A stretch of DNA of 64,000 nucleotides, from the NCBI RefSeq assembly GCF_001481295.1, contig NZ_LOPS01000017.1, forward strand, positions 45,248 through 109,247, given 5' to 3'. A model generated the notes under the pieces. It saw nothing but the letters and a program-made list of their open reading frames with translations, was not told the DNA's origin and searched no databases. The DNA comes from Candidatus Methanomethylophilus sp. 1R26 (GTDB taxonomy: Archaea; Thermoplasmatota; Thermoplasmata; Methanomassiliicoccales; Methanomethylophilaceae). Position 1 is the stretch's first letter; every line of letters starts with the position of its first letter. Positions 9,634-19,241 of the stretch are shown here, in pieces. The position numbers were made by a program, and so were the translations under genes.

Positions 9634-9922
9634 GTTCTTCCTCTTCTTCGGAGCGATCCTCTTCGTCATCGGAGCCTACGGCATCATGACCAAGAGCAGC
9701 ACCATCGTCGTCCTGATGTGCATCGAGCTCATGCTCAACGCCGCCAACATCAACTTCGTCGCGTTCTCCGCATACTCCGGAGATGCGCTCGGACAGGTCT
9801 TCGTGATCTTCTCGATCTCGGTGGCCGCCGCCGAAGTCGCTGTCGGCATCGCCATTATGCTCAATGCCTACAAGATGAGAAAGACCGTCAGCACCGACGA
9901 TCTCAACCAGCTGAGGTGGTAA
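9620..9922 (+). CDS. fpoK: Fpo-like complex subunit K (NuoK-type)
   Basis: Small three-helix proton-channel subunit. The conserved glutamate helix VLMCIELMLNAANINFVAFS and the second EVAVGIAIMLN block are clear. 100 residues, a normal length. Overlaps the preceding J2 gene by 14 bases. Confidence 0.94.
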   Translation: MIPIEFFLFFGAILFVIGAYGIMTKSSTIVVLMCIELMLNAANINFVAFSAYSGDALGQVFVIFSISVAAAEVAVGIAIMLNAYKMRKTVSTDDLNQLRW

Positions 9923-9923
9923 G

Positions 9924-11942
9924 ATGGAGTTCATAGACTTTGTTTGGCTTGTTCCCCTTGTCCCGATGCTGTGCTTCCTGATCGTCGGGTTCTTCGGCAG
10001 GTACATGGGCCCTAAGCAGCACTACGGAGGATACCTCACCATCTTCGGTGCGGCCTTCGCCTTCGTCTACGCGGCCCTCGTCTCTGCGGAATACTGGCTG
10101 GGAGACAGCTATCCCCACGCTGTGGAGAGCAGCATGCACTGGTTCTCCATCGGGAGCCTGGACATCAACCTCGGTTACTACATCGACTCGCTGTCCTGCC
10201 TGATGATGCTCTTCGCATCGTTCATCTCGATGCTGATCTTCATCTACTCGCTCGGATACATGGGCGACCAGGGCGAGAGGAAGAGGAGGTACTTCGCTGA
10301 AGTCTCCCTGTTCCTCACCGGAATGCTCGGCCTCGCCGTCTCCGGCAGCCTGCTCACCATGTTCATCTTCTGGGAGGTCATGGGACTCTGCTCCTACCTG
10401 CTCATCGGCTTCTGGGGATTCAACCACCCCGAAGCGCCCCAGAAGGCATCCGCCGCTAAGAAGGCGTTCCTCGTCACCAGGGCCGGAGATGTCTGCCTCA
10501 TGGGAGGCCTGTTCGTCCTCGCCTACGCTATGGGAAGCCTCGACTACTCGGTCGTCTTCAACATGGACAACCTCGAGGCCGCGGACCAGAGCCTGCTCAC
10601 CCTCGCTTCCTTCCTCATCTTCGGAGGTGCGATCGGCAAGTCCGCTCAGTTCCCGCTGCTCGACTGGCTGCCCGATGCGATGGCCGGCCCCACCACTGTC
10701 TCCGCCCTTATCCATGCCGCAACCATGGTCAAGGCCGGTGTCTACCTCGTGGCCCGCTGCTTCCCGCTGTTCGCAATGAACAGCGAGGTCATGCTCTTCG
10801 TGGCCATCATCGGAGGCGTCACCGCCTTCTTCACCGCCACCATGGCGATGAACAACATGAACATCAAGAAGGTCCTGGCCTACTCGACCCTGTCCCAGCT
10901 CGGATACATGTTCCTCTCGCTCGGTGCGGGAGGCTACCTCTTCGCGCTCGGGATCGAGTCCGGGGACACGGCCATGATGGCCGCAGGCGCCCTCGGATAC
11001 ACCGCGGGAACGCTCCACATGGCCAACCACGCCTTCTTCAAGGCCCTGCTCTTCCTCTGCTCCGGTGCCGTCATCCACGAGACCGGGACCGAGGACATGC
11101 GCCTCATGGGAGGCCTGCAGCAGAAGATGCCCTACACCTCCACCACCATGCTCATCGGTGCCCTGTCCATCGCCGGATTCCCGTTCTTCGCGGGATTCTG
11201 GTCCAAGGACCTCGTGCTCGATGTCGCCTTCGACGCGTTCAACGACACTGCAGACATCACCAGCTGGTGCTTCCTGCTCCTCTGGTTCCTCGGAGTCGTC
11301 ACCGCGTTCATGACCGCCTTCTACATGTTCAGGCTCTGGTTCATGACCTTCAGGGGCGAGCCCAGGGAGAACGCTAAGGCCGTCGAGCACGACGCGCCCC
11401 GCTGCATGACCATGCCTCTGCTGGTCCTGTCCCTCTTCGCATTCGCCTTCGGTTACACCCTCCTGTTCGGATGGGACGGCGTGTTCACCATCTCCCTCGG
11501 ATCCTCCGGCTGGAAGGTCGGCGGCGGGGAGGCCGACATGGGATTCCACTGGGTCGAAGAGCTCTTCACCAACTGGAAGACCTACCTGACCATCATCCTG
11601 GTCCTCTGCGCCATCGCGCTCGCTTACTGCATGTACGACAAGCGCAGCATCGACCCCGGGAAGTTCAGCAAGAACGGCACCTCCAGGCTCTACAGGGTCC
11701 TGCAGAACAGGTGGTACCTGCCCGAGATCTACGACCAGGTCGCCTGGAAGCTCGGATACGATGTCGCTCTGGGAGTCGACTACTTCGACAGGAACGTCAT
11801 CGACGGCACCGTCAACGGGCTCTCCAACGCTGTCATCAGCGGAGGAGACCTCATGTCTAAGGCCCAGAACGGGAACGTCCACACCTACACCGGTGTGGTC
11901 ATCGGCGGAGTGGTCGCGCTTGCGCTGTTCACTCTTGCATGA
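9924..11942 (+). CDS. fpoL: Fpo-like complex subunit L (NuoL-type antiporter-like)
   Basis: Largest proton-pumping membrane subunit, 672 residues with about 16 hydrophobic helices. WEVMGLCSYLLIGFW, the TVSALIHAATMVKAGVYL block and a C-terminal amphipathic extension after residue 530 identify NuoL rather than M or N. LPDAMAGPTTVSALIHAATM contains the channel histidine and lysine region. One base separates it from the fpoK stop. Confidence 0.95.
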   Translation: MEFIDFVWLVPLVPMLCFLIVGFFGRYMGPKQHYGGYLTIFGAAFAFVYAALVSAEYWLGDSYPHAVESSMHWFSIGSLDINLGYYIDSLSCLMMLFASFISMLIFIYSLGYMGDQGERKRRYFAEVSLFLTGMLGLAVSGSLLTMFIFWEVMGLCSYLLIGFWGFNHPEAPQKASAAKKAFLVTRAGDVCLMGGLFVLAYAMGSLDYSVVFNMDNLEAADQSLLTLASFLIFGGAIGKSAQFPLLDWLPDAMAGPTTVSALIHAATMVKAGVYLVARCFPLFAMNSEVMLFVAIIGGVTAFFTATMAMNNMNIKKVLAYSTLSQLGYMFLSLGAGGYLFALGIESGDTAMMAAGALGYTAGTLHMANHAFFKALLFLCSGAVIHETGTEDMRLMGGLQQKMPYTSTTMLIGALSIAGFPFFAGFWSKDLVLDVAFDAFNDTADITSWCFLLLWFLGVVTAFMTAFYMFRLWFMTFRGEPRENAKAVEHDAPRCMTMPLLVLSLFAFAFGYTLLFGWDGVFTISLGSSGWKVGGGEADMGFHWVEELFTNWKTYLTIILVLCAIALAYCMYDKRSIDPGKFSKNGTSRLYRVLQNRWYLPEIYDQVAWKLGYDVALGVDYFDRNVIDGTVNGLSNAVISGGDLMSKAQNGNVHTYTGVVIGGVVALALFTLA

Positions 11943-11966
11943 TCTACGTCTTCGGAGGCATGTGAG

Positions 11967-13463
11967 ATGGACGGTTCCTTCATACTACCCGCAATGATAC
12001 TGATCCCCCTCGTGGGCGCGATAATAGTGCTCGCCATGGGCGGGGAGAAGCTCCAGAAGAAGGCGGGATACGCCGCCTTCGTTGTCGCCCTGATCGACCT
12101 CGTCCTGGCCCTGTACCTGATGACCGAGGCTGACGATCTCGGGCAGTTCGATTTCAGCGCCAACTGGATCGACTCCGCCGGCCTGACGATGAACCTCATG
12201 TTCACCGTCGACGGGCTGAGCATCCTCATGGTCTTCCTCACGGCGTTCCTCGTAGCTGTGGTGATCCCCTTCTCCCACAAGGAGGAGGACAGGCCTCACT
12301 ACTTCTACGCGCTGTTGCTGATGATGGAGGTCGGCCTGATGGGCGTCTACACCGCAGAGGATTACTTCCTCTTCTACATCATGTGGGAGATCACCCTGCT
12401 CCCGATGTACTTCCTCATCTCCTGGTACGGAGGCGCGAGGAGGCACTACGCGGCCATCAAGTTCCTGATCTACACCCACGTGGCATCCCTTGTGATGCTC
12501 ATCGGTATCTTCGCGCTCGCCTTCGAGGCCGCGGCGATCAACGGTGGCGGGATCAACTTCTCGTTCGAGTACATCTCTCAGGCGTGCGGCCGCTTCGGCG
12601 AGACCTTCCAGACTCTGGTCTTCGGACTCCTGTTCTTCGGGTTCGCCGTCAAGATGCCTACCGTTCCGTTCCATACCTGGCTGCCTGATGCGCATACCGA
12701 GGCGCCCACCGCAGGCTCCGTGCTCCTGGCCGGAGTCATGCTGAAGATGGGTTCCTACGGTATCATCAGGGTCTGCATCGAGAACCTTCAGCTCGGAGCC
12801 GAGAACTGGCAGGAGGTCATGATCTTCATGGGTCTCCTCTCCATGGTCTACGGCGCCTACGCATGCATCGCTCAGAGGGACCTCAAGAAGATGGTCGCAT
12901 ACTCCTCCATCTCCCACATGGGTCTTGTCATGGTCTCCATGGCCTGCCTCTCCAAGGGAGGTATCGACTTCGCCGTGTTCCAGATGTTCGCCCACGGTCT
13001 CATCTCCGCTATGCTCTTCATGGTCTGCGGAATGGCCGGGCACAACTTCGGAACCAGGCAGATCGCGCTGCTCGGCGGAATGGCCCAGAAGGTGCCTGTC
13101 TACGCGACGTTCATGATGTTCGCGTTCATGGCATCCCTCGGCCTCCCCGGCCTCATGGGCTTCTGGGGAGAGTTCGGCATCATCTACTCGTTCTACGAGT
13201 ACCTCGAGGCTAACGACCTGATCTGGGTCCTCGTGTTCTGCCTCCTGAACCTCCTGCTGACCGCAGGTTACTACCTGTTCGCCATGCAGAGGGTCCTCTT
13301 CGGGCACCTCACCACCCGCATAGACACTGAGAAGTGCCATGATGTCGACAAGATCGAGGGCATCGCGATGGGGGCTGTGGCCCTCCTCGTGGTGCTCTAC
13401 GGTATCTGGCCCGACCTCGCGCTCGATATGATCGGATACTTCGCGTATCCTGCATGGATGTGA
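11967..13463 (+). CDS. fpoM: Fpo-like complex subunit M (NuoM-type antiporter-like)
   Basis: Proton-pumping antiporter-like subunit of 498 residues and about 14 helices. YIMWEITLLPMYFLI, PTVPFHTWLPDAHTEAPTAG and the KKMVAYSSISHMGLVM block are characteristic of NuoM. A purine-rich stretch (GGAGGCATGTGAG) precedes the ATG. Follows fpoL after 24 bases. Confidence 0.95.
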   Translation: MDGSFILPAMILIPLVGAIIVLAMGGEKLQKKAGYAAFVVALIDLVLALYLMTEADDLGQFDFSANWIDSAGLTMNLMFTVDGLSILMVFLTAFLVAVVIPFSHKEEDRPHYFYALLLMMEVGLMGVYTAEDYFLFYIMWEITLLPMYFLISWYGGARRHYAAIKFLIYTHVASLVMLIGIFALAFEAAAINGGGINFSFEYISQACGRFGETFQTLVFGLLFFGFAVKMPTVPFHTWLPDAHTEAPTAGSVLLAGVMLKMGSYGIIRVCIENLQLGAENWQEVMIFMGLLSMVYGAYACIAQRDLKKMVAYSSISHMGLVMVSMACLSKGGIDFAVFQMFAHGLISAMLFMVCGMAGHNFGTRQIALLGGMAQKVPVYATFMMFAFMASLGLPGLMGFWGEFGIIYSFYEYLEANDLIWVLVFCLLNLLLTAGYYLFAMQRVLFGHLTTRIDTEKCHDVDKIEGIAMGAVALLVVLYGIWPDLALDMIGYFAYPAWM

Positions 13464-13467
13464 TCAA

Positions 13468-14982
13468 ATGGATGCTACAGTAATCACTGACATATTCGGG
13501 GAGTACTCCCCGATCATCCCGATGGTCACACTGATCATCGGTGCCCTGATCATGCCGGCGCTCTACTTCGGATTCAAGAAGAAAGCGCCCGTCTCCGCGA
13601 TCGCCCTGATCGTAATGATCATCAGCATCGCGATCAACCTGATCATGCTCCTCGGGGACAACTACCCCTCGGAGTACGCGACCTACGCCAATCTGTTCAC
13701 GTACAATGACTTCAGCGGCCTGATGATCCTGCTGTTCCAGATCGTCGCGCTCATCGTGCTGTTCGTGTCCGTATCCAGCAAAGAGACCACTACCCTCCAC
13801 TTCGGAGCGTACAACGCCCTCCTGCTGATCGCCACCAGCGGCATGATGTTCGTCGCCTGCGCGGATGACCTGGTGGCGATCTTCGTCGGTGTCGAGACCG
13901 TCTCGATCCCCTCCTACGCGCTTGTCGCCATGAAGAGGAACGACGCCCGCGCCGCCGAGGCCGCCGTCAAGTACGTCATCATCGGAGGAATGTCCACTGC
14001 GCTGACCGTCTACGGTATCTCGATGATCTACGGCGCCCTCGGAACGCTCACCCTCAGCGAGCTGGGCACCGAGCTCGCCGCCACCGGGTACTCCTGGGCC
14101 TTCGTCATCGGCTTCATCTGCATGCTTGCCGGTTACGGGTTCAAGATCGCCGCCGTTCCGTTCCACATGTGGGCGCCCGACGTGTACGAGGGAGCATCGA
14201 CCCCTGTCTCCATCTTCCTGGCCACCGGCTCGAAGAAGATGGGACTGGTCGTGTTCTTCAAGATCTTCCTGGTGATGTTCGTCGCCGCCCACGTGGCCTC
14301 CGGACTCGGCATCGAGGAGATCCAGTACATCTTCGCGATCATCGCCGCCTTCAGCATGACCGTCGGCAACGTCGTCGCTATCTCCCAGAGCAACATCAAG
14401 AGGATGCTCGCCTACTCGTCCATCGCGCAGGCCGGATACATCCTGATCGCCATGGCCGTCATGAGCGAGTACGCCCTGACCGGCGGTCTGTTCCACATGT
14501 TCACCCACGTGTTCATGAAGGGCGGTGCCTTCCTGGTCGTCGGCGCGCTCATCTGCGCCGGCATCGGCGAGAAGATCTCGGACTACAACGGACTGGCCAA
14601 GAGGGCTCCTCTGACCGCGTTCGCCATGCTCCTCTTCCTGTTCTCGCTCGCGGGAATACCTCCCCTGGCAGGATTCACCTCCAAGTTCGTCCTGTTCTCC
14701 GGAGCCATCTACGCGGAAGACGGGAGCGGTGTCATAACCCAGTGGATCTGGCTGGCATTCGTCGCCATCATCAACTCCGCGATCTCCCTGTACTATTACG
14801 TCAGGGTCGTGAAGGCCATGTATGTCGAGAAGCCCGCTGCCGGGTCCGAGGGCAAGATCAAGATCCCCAGGACCTTCCAGTTCGCGATCCTCTGCTGCGC
14901 CGTCGCGGTCGTCGTGCTCGGTGTCTACCCCGACATCATCCTCGACCTCTGCAGCGATGCGGCATCTGCGCTGCTCGGCTGA
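13468..14982 (+). CDS. fpoN: Fpo-like complex subunit N (NuoN-type antiporter-like)
   Basis: Last gene of the operon and third antiporter-like subunit, 504 residues with about 14 helices. FKIAAVPFHMWAPDVYEGAS and IKRMLAYSSIAQAGYIL are NuoN signatures. A hairpin terminator follows within 25 bases, and no fpoO or fpoF gene follows. The operon thus encodes an eleven-subunit-type complex (J split in two) that lacks the F420 dehydrogenase module. Confidence 0.95.
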   Translation: MDATVITDIFGEYSPIIPMVTLIIGALIMPALYFGFKKKAPVSAIALIVMIISIAINLIMLLGDNYPSEYATYANLFTYNDFSGLMILLFQIVALIVLFVSVSSKETTTLHFGAYNALLLIATSGMMFVACADDLVAIFVGVETVSIPSYALVAMKRNDARAAEAAVKYVIIGGMSTALTVYGISMIYGALGTLTLSELGTELAATGYSWAFVIGFICMLAGYGFKIAAVPFHMWAPDVYEGASTPVSIFLATGSKKMGLVVFFKIFLVMFVAAHVASGLGIEEIQYIFAIIAAFSMTVGNVVAISQSNIKRMLAYSSIAQAGYILIAMAVMSEYALTGGLFHMFTHVFMKGGAFLVVGALICAGIGEKISDYNGLAKRAPLTAFAMLLFLFSLAGIPPLAGFTSKFVLFSGAIYAEDGSGVITQWIWLAFVAIINSAISLYYYVRVVKAMYVEKPAAGSEGKIKIPRTFQFAILCCAVAVVVLGVYPDIILDLCSDAASALLG

Positions 14983-15002
14983 TCGGACAGCGAAACCTTT
15001 TC

Positions 15003-15026
15003 CCGGCCTCCGGGCCGGCCTTTTCC
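15003..15026 (+). terminator. Hairpin terminator of the fpo operon
   Basis: A perfect six-base inverted repeat, CCGGCC and GGCCGG, closes a TCCG tetraloop (a stable UNCG-type loop) and is followed by CCTTTTCCTC. It lies 20 bases after the fpoN stop. Confidence 0.55.
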
Positions 15027-15155
15027 TCAGGATCGTCTGTTTCGGATCCGGTTCGGTTCCGATTCCAAAGGGGGCACGGGCATGCATTGTAACGGATGTC
15101 CCAGTTCATCTTCCCGAACAATCGGCTTTAATACGATGCATAAGGATGCATGCAT

Positions 15156-15332
15156 ATGTCCGTCAAGGATGATGTTCTGAAGGCCATGAAAGAAGCAGGA
15201 AAGCCGCTCTCCGCAGGCGAGGTCGCCAAGATCCTCGGTGCTGACAGGAAGGAGGTCGACGCCGCCTTCAAGGAGCTCAAGGCCGAGAAGGCGATAACCT
15301 CGCCTGTCCGCTGCAAGTGGGAGCCTGCCTGA
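15156..15332 (+). CDS. Small winged-helix DNA-binding protein
   Basis: A 58-residue protein that is a single helix-turn-helix/wing unit: helices around VLKAMKEAGKPLSAGEVAKIL and KEVDAAFKELKAEKAI, then a short wing ending at KWEP. Many archaea carry such mini winged-helix proteins; the target is unknown. A TATA-like TTTAATA at 15127-15133 sits about 26 bases before ATG 15156, favouring this start over ATG 15150 and suggesting a leaderless message. The start region contains repeated ATGCAT words (15136-15155), which could be an operator for self-control; this is inference. Confidence 0.7.
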   Translation: MSVKDDVLKAMKEAGKPLSAGEVAKILGADRKEVDAAFKELKAEKAITSPVRCKWEPA

Positions 15333-16231
15333 AACCGGAACCGGTCTCCGCTCCGACGGTGTCCAGCGGGAGCAGAGCCGGGCATTTTTCATGTCTATTT
15401 TTCGACCCAGTTACTGCGTTCTGCAATTTCGAGATCACATGACTGGGAGATTTTCGAGGTACGATGATGAATCTATGAGTTTTACAGGAAGACGAAATGC
15501 CAGGAAATACTGCCATTACAGTATTTTGAGTTTAAAAGAATACAGGGCGTCACAGTACAATCTGTCGGATGACGTTTTATAATGCAGACTATTAGAAATT
15601 CGTCGCTATTTGTTCTATTATAATCGAATCTTCATCACATCTGGTAACTATTTTGCAAGTGCTTTACTGTGGTCGAATCTCTAACTCGAGTGATGAAGAC
15701 GATACTTTTGATGCCAGTGTTTTCGACCGTAAATTTAACTTGTTGCTTCCAGTGGCAGTCTTGTCGATTTTGATGCACTCGCACTCAATATATGCATATG
15801 GTTCAGATGCTCTTTGTCGCATACTCACAATCCTGACTGAGACCTACAATTACGCGAGCATAGTCTTGGCCATGAGCGTGACTGGTTTTGCGACTGTCGA
15901 ATTACTCTGGTTCCTCTTCAGATGTTTATATGTGCGTCGAATACTGCACCCAAAAACCACCTCGGCGAGCGCCTGGTCCCATGATATGATTGCATTCATG
16001 TTGGGCGTCACATCTCAGCCATGGCCTGTCTTCTTCTGCCTTTCAGGAACAGTTCTACTTCTGCCGAACGCACAGGTCGAAGATCGCAATCTCAATGGCT
16101 TGAATTTTCAATCGGAAAATCGATACTTCGACCTGTTTATATTTAGCAATTGACGAATGAGAGCCTCATAATTCTATTGTTGGCATCCTCTTCAGCAATC
16201 TCGATTCTGCCCCACATGTCAAACTCGGGGG
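15333..16231. other. AT-richer stretch, no confident gene
   Basis: Base composition drops sharply after the winged-helix gene. One open frame on the plus strand (15653-16153, 166 codons, TGA stop) has two hydrophobic segments, around KFNLLLPVAVLSILMH and YNYASIVLAMSVTGFATVELLWFL, and could be a small membrane protein. It has no clear promoter or family signature and may be chance. A second frame at 15391-15582 (63 codons) looks less convincing. I see no RNA gene or repeat here. Confidence 0.3.
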
Positions 16232-17989
16232 TCAATCATTCTGCACCCAGGTGATATTGTTCGTCTGTCCTTTGTTCGCAGTACTGTCATAATTCGCGCC
16301 TGTGAAAGGTGAATAGGGAGGCGCGTAGATGTCTAGCGATTTTATCACAGTTCCATCGAACATATTATTCATGTTGATGTTTCCCAAACCGACAATCTCG
16401 CCAATAAGGCCCTTTGCCTTAGGGATATAAGGACAAGCATATCCTAATCCGCCCCTGTCTCCATCTCCACTGTCGTGTAGGCTGAAAGCACATAGCACAT
16501 TTGCTGAACAGTTATTGTTTTTTACTGTGCCAGAACTGTATCCGGCAATCCCGCCGGCAAAGATCAAAGCGTTGTTATCATCATCGCTGTTGTAGTTGAA
16601 ATTGATAATCTTTCCCTCAATTGAACTGTCGGCATCCACTGTGCATCCTCTGATGACTCCTGAATTGGTGCCGGCTATTGTTCCGATGCAGATTTTAGCT
16701 GCTTTATTCGCTTCCCATTCGTTGCAGTACTTACCTGTGAATGACAATGTTGCGTATTTTACCCATCTAGATCCAGAGGACTGCGCTGGAACGTCCCCTT
16801 CTGAATCGATCCACGATTTTTCAATGTTCGTGGAATGTGCTGAGATGTGAGAATTCGTTATTTTGCAGTTGACGATTGTCCCATTATTTAATCCCGATAT
16901 AAATCCCACGTTTTCCGTAACGGATGCACCCCAATTGTTGGGATAAATGCCTATGGTCATGGAATTCACAGTGAGATCGTGTATAGTACCGCTGTTTTTC
17001 GAGAACAACCCAGAACTTATTGTAGTTTTTGCAGAAGTCACCTTTACCTTCAAGTTATATATAGTGTGATTGGCTCCATCCAACGTTCCTGAGAAATCAA
17101 AGGGGATCCATGTTCCGGTCATCTTGATGTCGGAAATCAAAAGAAATGATTTCGAAGGCATGCTGGAAATAGTCCTGAGGTCTCTCTCTGTGGCGATTCT
17201 GTATGGGTTGTCGTCTGTTCCGAAGGTGCCATCCACTGGTAAATCACCTCTGTGTTCAGATACAATTTTAAATGTCTCAGGAAGAGAGTAATTTTCTGTG
17301 TTTGATTTTTGAAGAGCGATACGATTTTCTCCATCATACGATACAGCATATTCGTACGTTTTTGTGTCGTCAACAATGTCTTTTACAATGTATTCGTATA
17401 CATGGACCTCACTGCAAACATACGCTGCGCGATATGTGCAATCCGGGGCAGGGTTTGCTATAATGTATTTTGCACCCCATTCTTTGGATTTAGAAAGCGA
17501 ATCAGATATTGTTTTTGAATATGAATTAGTGTCTGTGGTTGATTCCGTCCACGAAAACTCTCCTTCGATCGTCGTCTTCGTTTTACTACCGAATTCTACT
17601 CCAATCTTTACAGATTTTGAAGAACCATTCGTAATCGAAAACGCTTCGCTTACTGATTTTTCAATGGTCTCGGATGATACCTCACTGGCACCTATAGATA
17701 ATTCGAACTGATCACCGTTCGTTGCATTACTGAACGTAGGTGTCAATGGTGTGATTGTGAAATTATTAATTGTGGCGATTTTGTATATATAGACATAGGT
17801 GTCAGGAGTTCCATATGAGCAAATTAACTCGTCATTCGGTTCTACTGTTGTTCCTGTATAGTATAACGGAATGTCTTTTCCATCGATTGTGCTCACGTTT
17901 TCAGAGTTATGGGTGTCATTGAGAACTGTATAGCCAACAATCCCGCATGTTGCTACAACGATAACCAACAGCACTGCCAATTTATTCAT
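16232..17989 (-). CDS. Secreted/anchored protein with aerolysin-like region and GLUG repeats
   Basis: 585 residues. Residues 1-25 form a signal/anchor helix (LAVLLVIVVATCGIVGYTVL). About 80-200 is a Ser/Thr-rich alternating-strand region (IEKSVSEAFSITNGSSKSVK, then EFGSKTKTTIEGEFSWTES) that resembles the stem domain of aerolysin/ETX-MTX2 pore-forming proteins. About 260 to the end holds GLUG-type repeats such as GLFSKNSGTIHDL, GFISGLNNGTIVNC, GTIAGTNSGVIRGC and GGIAGYSSGTVKNN, found in surface adhesins. The gene is much richer in A+T than the core genes, suggesting acquisition. Export and surface location are likely; pore formation is only a hypothesis. Confidence 0.6.
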   Translation of the reverse strand: MNKLAVLLVIVVATCGIVGYTVLNDTHNSENVSTIDGKDIPLYYTGTTVEPNDELICSYGTPDTYVYIYKIATINNFTITPLTPTFSNATNGDQFELSIGASEVSSETIEKSVSEAFSITNGSSKSVKIGVEFGSKTKTTIEGEFSWTESTTDTNSYSKTISDSLSKSKEWGAKYIIANPAPDCTYRAAYVCSEVHVYEYIVKDIVDDTKTYEYAVSYDGENRIALQKSNTENYSLPETFKIVSEHRGDLPVDGTFGTDDNPYRIATERDLRTISSMPSKSFLLISDIKMTGTWIPFDFSGTLDGANHTIYNLKVKVTSAKTTISSGLFSKNSGTIHDLTVNSMTIGIYPNNWGASVTENVGFISGLNNGTIVNCKITNSHISAHSTNIEKSWIDSEGDVPAQSSGSRWVKYATLSFTGKYCNEWEANKAAKICIGTIAGTNSGVIRGCTVDADSSIEGKIINFNYNSDDDNNALIFAGGIAGYSSGTVKNNNCSANVLCAFSLHDSGDGDRGGLGYACPYIPKAKGLIGEIVGLGNINMNNMFDGTVIKSLDIYAPPYSPFTGANYDSTANKGQTNNITWVQND

Positions 17990-18059
17990 TCGATACCTCT
18001 TTAAGAAAATGGTAGGACCGAAAAATTAAGGTGTAGGCTAACCTACACCAATGTTTTGT

Positions 18060-18586
18060 TCAACTCTGGGTTGCTTTGATAGCGTTTCCGTAGGGATCGC
18101 TATTTACCAGAGAATCATTGAATTCGATATCCAAATCCGTACCGCTGACTGTCATGGATTTGATACCTACGCCGTTGGGCAATTCAAACATAATTTCAGT
18201 GAACTTATCCTGATCGCCGGGCTTAACATTAATGCTTGATGTGTGCGCGTACCTATACTTCAATTCATAGGTATTGTCGTCAGTACCTATGACTTTGAAC
18301 CAGTCATCACTGAATGAGGTGCCCCGATGCAAGAGATCATCCTCGTCATAGTCATCATGAAGGTTCTTCACAACAATGTTTGTTCTTATAAGTTGCATTC
18401 CTTCTGCGCTGTGTGAGTGATCCTGTCACTATCAGTCCAAGATTCATCGACATCTATGAACTGATAGTCACATTCTGCATCCGCTGATGATGATGAGTCA
18501 GAGCCCATCATCACAAATGCTGTTGCACCGATGGCAATAATCGCAACAACAGCAACGATTCCGATAATGATCTTTTTATCGACCAT
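18060..18586 (-). CDS. Membrane-anchored DUF4352-like protein, frameshifted
   Basis: The N-terminus MVDKKIIIGIVAVVAIIAIG is a signal anchor, followed by a Ser/Asp linker. The rest is a beta-sandwich-like domain (LIRTNIVVKNLHDD, then INVKPGDQDKFTEIMFELP) resembling DUF4352, an extracytoplasmic immunoglobulin-like domain. The two halves are in different frames that meet at 18396-18402; one missing base joins AQKEG to MQLIRTNIVV, giving a single protein of about 175 residues. It is encoded in the same AT-rich stretch and orientation as the GLUG protein upstream of its start. Function unknown. Confidence 0.6.
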
Positions 18587-19241
18587 AATTCCGACAGGGG
18601 GGGGTTAAGTATTTTTTGGCATTAATATATATAGTATATATAACACATCGATTTCTTTTCTGCTATATCATAATCTTTCAAATCTTGTAATCATCCATAT
18701 GGACACTTGGAATATTGATCTATAACAAGAAGTATTGAAATATTAATTTATGAACATATAATATAATCATACATATTATAATAGGAAATATAATCAATTA
18801 GTTCAATAATGGACTGGCTGTTACGAGACATACACCAATATGGCACATTTCCGGATACTAGTCAGATTTCCTTGATCATAGGTGGCGTGTACAGGTTTAC
18901 AGCTCGCTTCTGGATGAACACCAGGCTGATTGACAACAGATGCAGCGCAAGGGGCGAGGTGGACAGGCTTCGACGTGGAATCTCGCACAATAAAGAAGTT
19001 CAGTTTATCGAATGTTATTCTGGTAGAAGATTGAGATGGATTTCAGAGATTCTAGTAGATGTTTACAGAGACTGTCTCGGCGGTCACAGACACAGCCTCG
19101 GCAGACGAGATTAATGGCAGGTCTATATATTCAATCGGTTTAAGCGCGAGATGTGCGATAATAAATATCGCCACTCAGGAATTATCGATAATGGTACGAC
19201 CCAGCATCATGTTTAAGTAGGGTCCTAGTATTGGTCAATGA
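18587..19241. other. Long AT-rich intergenic region
   Basis: Contains a G8 run next to the upstream gene and several TATATA tracts (around 18628-18644 and 18755-18790). An open frame at 18809-19114 (101 codons) starts with MDWLLRDIHQYGTF but shows no family signature and is probably not coding. No RNA gene recognised. The end holds the promoter of the prenyl synthase gene (TTTAAG at 19212-19217). Confidence 0.35.
19212..19217 (+). promoter_or_regulatory. TATA-like box of the prenyl diphosphate synthase gene
   Basis: TTTAAG centred about 27 bases ahead of ATG 19242, again the spacing of a leaderless archaeal transcript. Confidence 0.4.

Noticed and set aside
9903..11882. A 659-codon open frame antisense to fpoL, and similar long antisense frames over fpoM and fpoN
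   Set aside because: High G+C content leaves antisense frames open; the products are composed of low-complexity Gly/Glu/Asp/Val-rich runs and overlap unmistakable Nuo-type genes.
18809..19114. A 101-codon gene in the AT-rich gap before the prenyl synthase
   Set aside because: No family signature, no plausible promoter and a composition unlike coding sequence; kept only as a note in the gap description.
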